Shown in pieces: positions 48,789-51,634 of a stretch of 51,634 bases of DNA; position 1 is the first letter of the stretch, and each line of letters starts with the position of its first letter. A model generated the notes under the pieces. That model was not told where the DNA came from. It ran no database searches and saw nothing but the letters and a program-made list of their open reading frames with translations. Origin of the DNA: an uncultured Flavobacteriales bacterium (GTDB lineage: Bacteria > Bacteroidota > Bacteroidia > Flavobacteriales_D > Sanyastnellaceae); the NCBI GenBank assembly GCA_937974555.1, contig CALJKR010000078.1:1-51634 (forward strand). The letters are read 5' to 3'. Made by a program: the position numbers and the translations under genes.

Positions 48789-50905
48789 AAAAACAATTAT
48801 TGATTGTGTCGATGATATTGGGGTTAGCGCACATGGTATGGGCGCAACCTGCAGGAAGTTTGGATCTTTCATTTGGGAATGCGGGCAAAGTGGTCAGTTC
48901 TTTCTCCAGTTCCATCGAGCGGGCCAATGCGGTTGGTTTGCAATCCGATGGAAAAATCGTGATCGCAGGATTTGCTTCATACGCGGCTACTGGAAAGGAT
49001 TTCTTGGTGGCTCGATACAATGCAGACGGAACATTGGATGCTACTTTTGGTAACAATGGTAGCACCACTTTGGATCTGCAATTGGGCAGTGACGATATCG
49101 CAAATAGTTTGGTCATCGATAGCCAGGGAAGAATCATTGTTGCGGGAAACAGCGATGATGGAATCAACAAGAATGCGGCCTTGGTTCGTTATACTGTCGA
49201 CGGTGCATTGGACGTCTCATTTGGAAACAATGGAATGGTGCTATTGGATTTGGTTTCAGGTCAGCAAGACGAGATCAAAGTAATCAAACAGCACTTGGTT
49301 TCGGGCAAATTGATCATTGGCGGACAGAGCGCAAGCACATCGAATATTGCCTTGCCTGTTATCGCTAGATTTTTGGAAGACGGGGCCATTGATTCTACTT
49401 TGAATGGGACCGGCATTATAACCCCAACAGTGAATGCGGGCGACTTGCAACGTTCGATAATGGTGGAAGATTTGGAAGTTACAGCCAATGGGAAAATATC
49501 TGCTGCGGGATGGAGAAAGTACGTGAGTACATCGATTAGTTCTGAATTTTGGGCATGCCGAGTTTTATCCAATGGCACTTTGGACAATACTTTTTCTTCG
49601 GATGGGGTGTTGACGTACTCCGAGACAGGAGGGTCTTATTATGCCTATTCTTTGGAATTAAATGACAATCAAGATTTAATCATTGGTGGCACAAGATCTT
49701 ATTTCGGATCCAATGATTTTAGGATTTTCACCATTTCCAATTTGGGCACGATAGCCAATACTACTTCCAATTATTATATCAGTACTGATATTGATATTTC
49801 TTATGCAATGACAAGGGATATGGATGGGAAGTACGTCATGGTAGGCTCTGCAGGTTCCGCTACCAGTCGCAATTTTGGCACATTGCGATTGTTGGCACCT
49901 GGCGACTTACAGGCAGATTATTCTTTTGATACAGACGGACGTGTTCAAACCAATTTTAATGGTAACTTGATGAATGAATGTTTTGATGTTGTGGTACAAA
50001 ATGACAATAAAATAGTTTGTGTGGGTTATGGCGGAAACGACATTGCCATCTGCCGTTATTTGGGATATGGAGTGCCACAATTGGATGGTTTTGCTTTATC
50101 AACTCCCGTCAACAATAGCATCAATCAGGATTTTACGGCAGTTGATCTCACATGGACAGAGGCCTATGGAGCCACATTGTATGAAGTTGAAGTGGCGTTG
50201 GATATCAATTTCAGCAATGTCATAGTATCAGGTCCCGTTTCAACCGTGGGTGCTGTTGTCAACGGATTGGCTCCTGCAACCGCTTATTGGTGGCGGGTGA
50301 GGGCAGGGGATGGAAACACTTGGGGTTCATATGTAGGGCCTTGGAAATTTACTACCATTGGAATGAACAGTTTTTCACTGTCCACTCCAGCGAACAATGC
50401 CAACAATGTGGTCTATGCTTCAGTGGTATTTAACTGGACAGACAACGTGGGAGCGGTGAACTACCAGATGGAATTGGCGGACAACGCGGCTTTCACCAAT
50501 GCTCAATTGTTCACCACCACTACCTCTACCAAGACGGTCAATAATTTACTGCCAGCAACCACGTATTATTGGCGAGTCAAGGCGAGTCATAACGGAAGTG
50601 AGTACGGCACTTGGGTTGGTCCATGGCAGTTCAACTCCCAGTCTGCTCCCGTAAATGTGGATTCAATATTGAATCCAAAGCAACCTTGGTTGACCTATCC
50701 CAATCCTGCCAATGCAATGGTTTCAGTAGAGTCTAATCTTGGAGATGTAGGGCCCATTTATATTTTTGATGCACAGGGTAAGTTGGTATTTCAAGACAAT
50801 GTAACATCCAATAAGTGCGCGATATCAACGTCTCATTGGCCTGTGGGTATGTATTGGGTGAAGTATGCTGATGGCAGTGTGAGTACCTTGCTGATTGGTC
50901 GATAA
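48785..50905 (+). CDS. Secreted delta-60 repeat / fibronectin III protein with T9SS sorting domain
   Basis: A 706-residue exported protein with a signal peptide (MKKQLLIVSMILGLAHMVWAQ). Delta-60-type beta-propeller repeats follow (GSLDLSFGNAGKVVSS, LQSDGKIVIAGFA, ARYNADGTLDATFGNNG and further copies to about 430). Then two fibronectin type III domains (about 440-530 and 535-625), each ending AT(A/T)YYWWRV-like (TAYWWRVRAGDG, TTYYWRVKASHNG), and the sorting domain (TYPNPANAMVSVESN, ending VSTLLIGR). The ATGA overlap with the SGNH gene is striking for a T9SS cargo and suggests a shared transcript. Confidence 0.88.
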   Translation: MKKQLLIVSMILGLAHMVWAQPAGSLDLSFGNAGKVVSSFSSSIERANAVGLQSDGKIVIAGFASYAATGKDFLVARYNADGTLDATFGNNGSTTLDLQLGSDDIANSLVIDSQGRIIVAGNSDDGINKNAALVRYTVDGALDVSFGNNGMVLLDLVSGQQDEIKVIKQHLVSGKLIIGGQSASTSNIALPVIARFLEDGAIDSTLNGTGIITPTVNAGDLQRSIMVEDLEVTANGKISAAGWRKYVSTSISSEFWACRVLSNGTLDNTFSSDGVLTYSETGGSYYAYSLELNDNQDLIIGGTRSYFGSNDFRIFTISNLGTIANTTSNYYISTDIDISYAMTRDMDGKYVMVGSAGSATSRNFGTLRLLAPGDLQADYSFDTDGRVQTNFNGNLMNECFDVVVQNDNKIVCVGYGGNDIAICRYLGYGVPQLDGFALSTPVNNSINQDFTAVDLTWTEAYGATLYEVEVALDINFSNVIVSGPVSTVGAVVNGLAPATAYWWRVRAGDGNTWGSYVGPWKFTTIGMNSFSLSTPANNANNVVYASVVFNWTDNVGAVNYQMELADNAAFTNAQLFTTTTSTKTVNNLLPATTYYWRVKASHNGSEYGTWVGPWQFNSQSAPVNVDSILNPKQPWLTYPNPANAMVSVESNLGDVGPIYIFDAQGKLVFQDNVTSNKCAISTSHWPVGMYWVKYADGSVSTLLIGR

Positions 50906-50976
50906 AAGTTACTAACAATTTTAACGTTTTCCGTTCGCTACAAGGGTGGCTTAAAACATTATGCCTAATTTTGATA

Positions 50977-50984
50977 TATATTTT
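50977..50984 (+). promoter_or_regulatory. -7-like element four bases before the last gene
   Basis: TATATTTT (one mismatch to TAnnTTTG) ends four bases before the ATG at 50989. Another match, TAATTTTG, lies at 50966-50973. Neither has a clear -33 partner. Confidence 0.3.
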
Positions 50985-50988
50985 AATT

Positions 50989-51634
50989 ATGGTGCGTGTG
51001 AAGTCAATATTAATACTCTCAAAGGCGGGACTTTTTGTTTTCCTGATGCTATTGTCAGCACAATTATTTGCCCAATCTCCCAATGCAATTCCTTATCAAG
51101 CGATTATTCGGAATCCAGATGGAAGTGTGCTTGCCAACACGGCGGTGACATTGACGTTCAGTATCCATGATATCTCTGCTTCAGGAACCATTGTGTATCA
51201 GGAGGGTCACTCATTAACTTCCAATGCTCAGGGCATTGTGGTTTGTGTTTTGGGACAAGGTACTCCAACTGTGGGTTCCTTGGGTCAGGTGAGTTGGGGT
51301 CAAGGAGCTAAGTTTCTTTCGGTGTCGATGAATGCAGGTACAGGGGATTGGGATTTGGGTACCCAACAATTGAAGAGTGTCCCTTATGCTCTTTTTGCCA
51401 ACGACATCTATGTTCATGTAAGTGCCACCGGTGATACCCTCACCGTAGGAAATGAATCGACCATCGTTCCTGGTATTAGCCTAGCCAATTACCCGCTGGG
51501 TTGCACGGATGCCTTGGCTTGTAACTACAACCCAAGCGCCGGGCAAGATGATGGAAGTTGTCTCTATCAAAATGCCCCTTGTGACGATGGAAATGCCAAT
51601 ACCGGAAATGACAAGTTGGATGCCAACTGCCAAT
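50989..51634 (+). CDS. Secreted Bacteroidota protein, N-terminal part (runs off the window)
   Basis: Partial gene; 215 codons are visible. A signal peptide (about residues 1-33, ending AQLFAQ) precedes SPNAIPYQAIIRNPDGSVLA and a beta-rich domain ending LGTQQLKSVPYALFA, the typical start of many Bacteroidota surface proteins that resemble tail-fibre proteins. From about residue 170 a Cys-rich repeat begins (GCTDALACNYNPSAGQDDGS and CDDGNANTGNDK), which suggests further repeats and probably a T9SS sorting domain beyond the edge. The ATG at 50989 begins the signal peptide. Confidence 0.8.
   Translation, partial: MVRVKSILILSKAGLFVFLMLLSAQLFAQSPNAIPYQAIIRNPDGSVLANTAVTLTFSIHDISASGTIVYQEGHSLTSNAQGIVVCVLGQGTPTVGSLGQVSWGQGAKFLSVSMNAGTGDWDLGTQQLKSVPYALFANDIYVHVSATGDTLTVGNESTIVPGISLANYPLGCTDALACNYNPSAGQDDGSCLYQNAPCDDGNANTGNDKLDANCQ

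Overview
The window looks like a chromosomal segment of a Bacteroidota bacterium, probably Flavobacteriales-like. The evidence is sequence-internal: four or five secreted proteins end in type IX secretion (T9SS) sorting domains, promoters fit the Bacteroidota -7 consensus TAnnTTTG, Shine-Dalgarno sequences are mostly absent, and there is a short Flavobacteria-type arginine decarboxylase. No rRNA, CRISPR array, transposase, integrase or replication origin was seen.

Layout. 1-960: intergenic hairpin repeats, a small DUF6132-like membrane protein and a tRNA-Ala(GGC). 1031-2175: a toxin-antitoxin pair with a Panacea-domain antitoxin. 2284-4662: a four-gene minus-strand operon (small cytosolic protein, membrane protein, histidine kinase, response regulator). 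4663-5373: degraded DNA with a T9SS sorting-domain remnant. 5316-10340: an AT-rich block of four genes (Ser/Thr kinase, HEPN-type protein, receiver plus HATPase pair) separated by long imperfect inverted repeats that look like integron attC sites, with no integrase. 10514-14288: MutT plus a PLD/DEAD-helicase/DUF3427/S24 fusion. 14331-20888: a minus-strand accessory region. It looks like one compact six-gene operon (four unknown genes, a MazG-like pyrophosphohydrolase, a Schlafen-like DUF2075 ATPase) interrupted by two single-gene insertions (Bro-N and AlbA_2). Each insertion is flanked by a duplicated copy, about 200 bp long, of the 3' end of the upstream gene. 20979-21160 is a mirror-image pair of promoter/leader elements driving this operon and a divergent unknown gene. 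21739-22087 holds palindromic repeats, followed by a PLD-like protein.

23081-50905 is mostly core or ordinary genome: a lamin-tail T9SS protein, DnaK, an RND/MMPL exporter, an outer-membrane barrel, a Wza/Wzc/Wzx/Wzy-type exopolysaccharide locus (29776-39086), a Kazal-repeat T9SS protein, a polyamine-related minus-strand group (SpeA, MscS, deoxyhypusine synthase-like), an SDR and a methyltransferase, then a plus-strand run with a DUF6122 protein, an MBOAT/SGNH O-acyltransferase pair and a delta-60/fibronectin T9SS protein. A secreted protein runs off the right edge.

The most unusual material is in 5.3-22.1 kb: the integrase-less cassette-like array, the repeated pattern of single-gene insertion with long 3'-end duplication, and the uncharacterised six-gene operon with mirrored leaders. 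These calls come from reading the sequence by eye; no database search was run.
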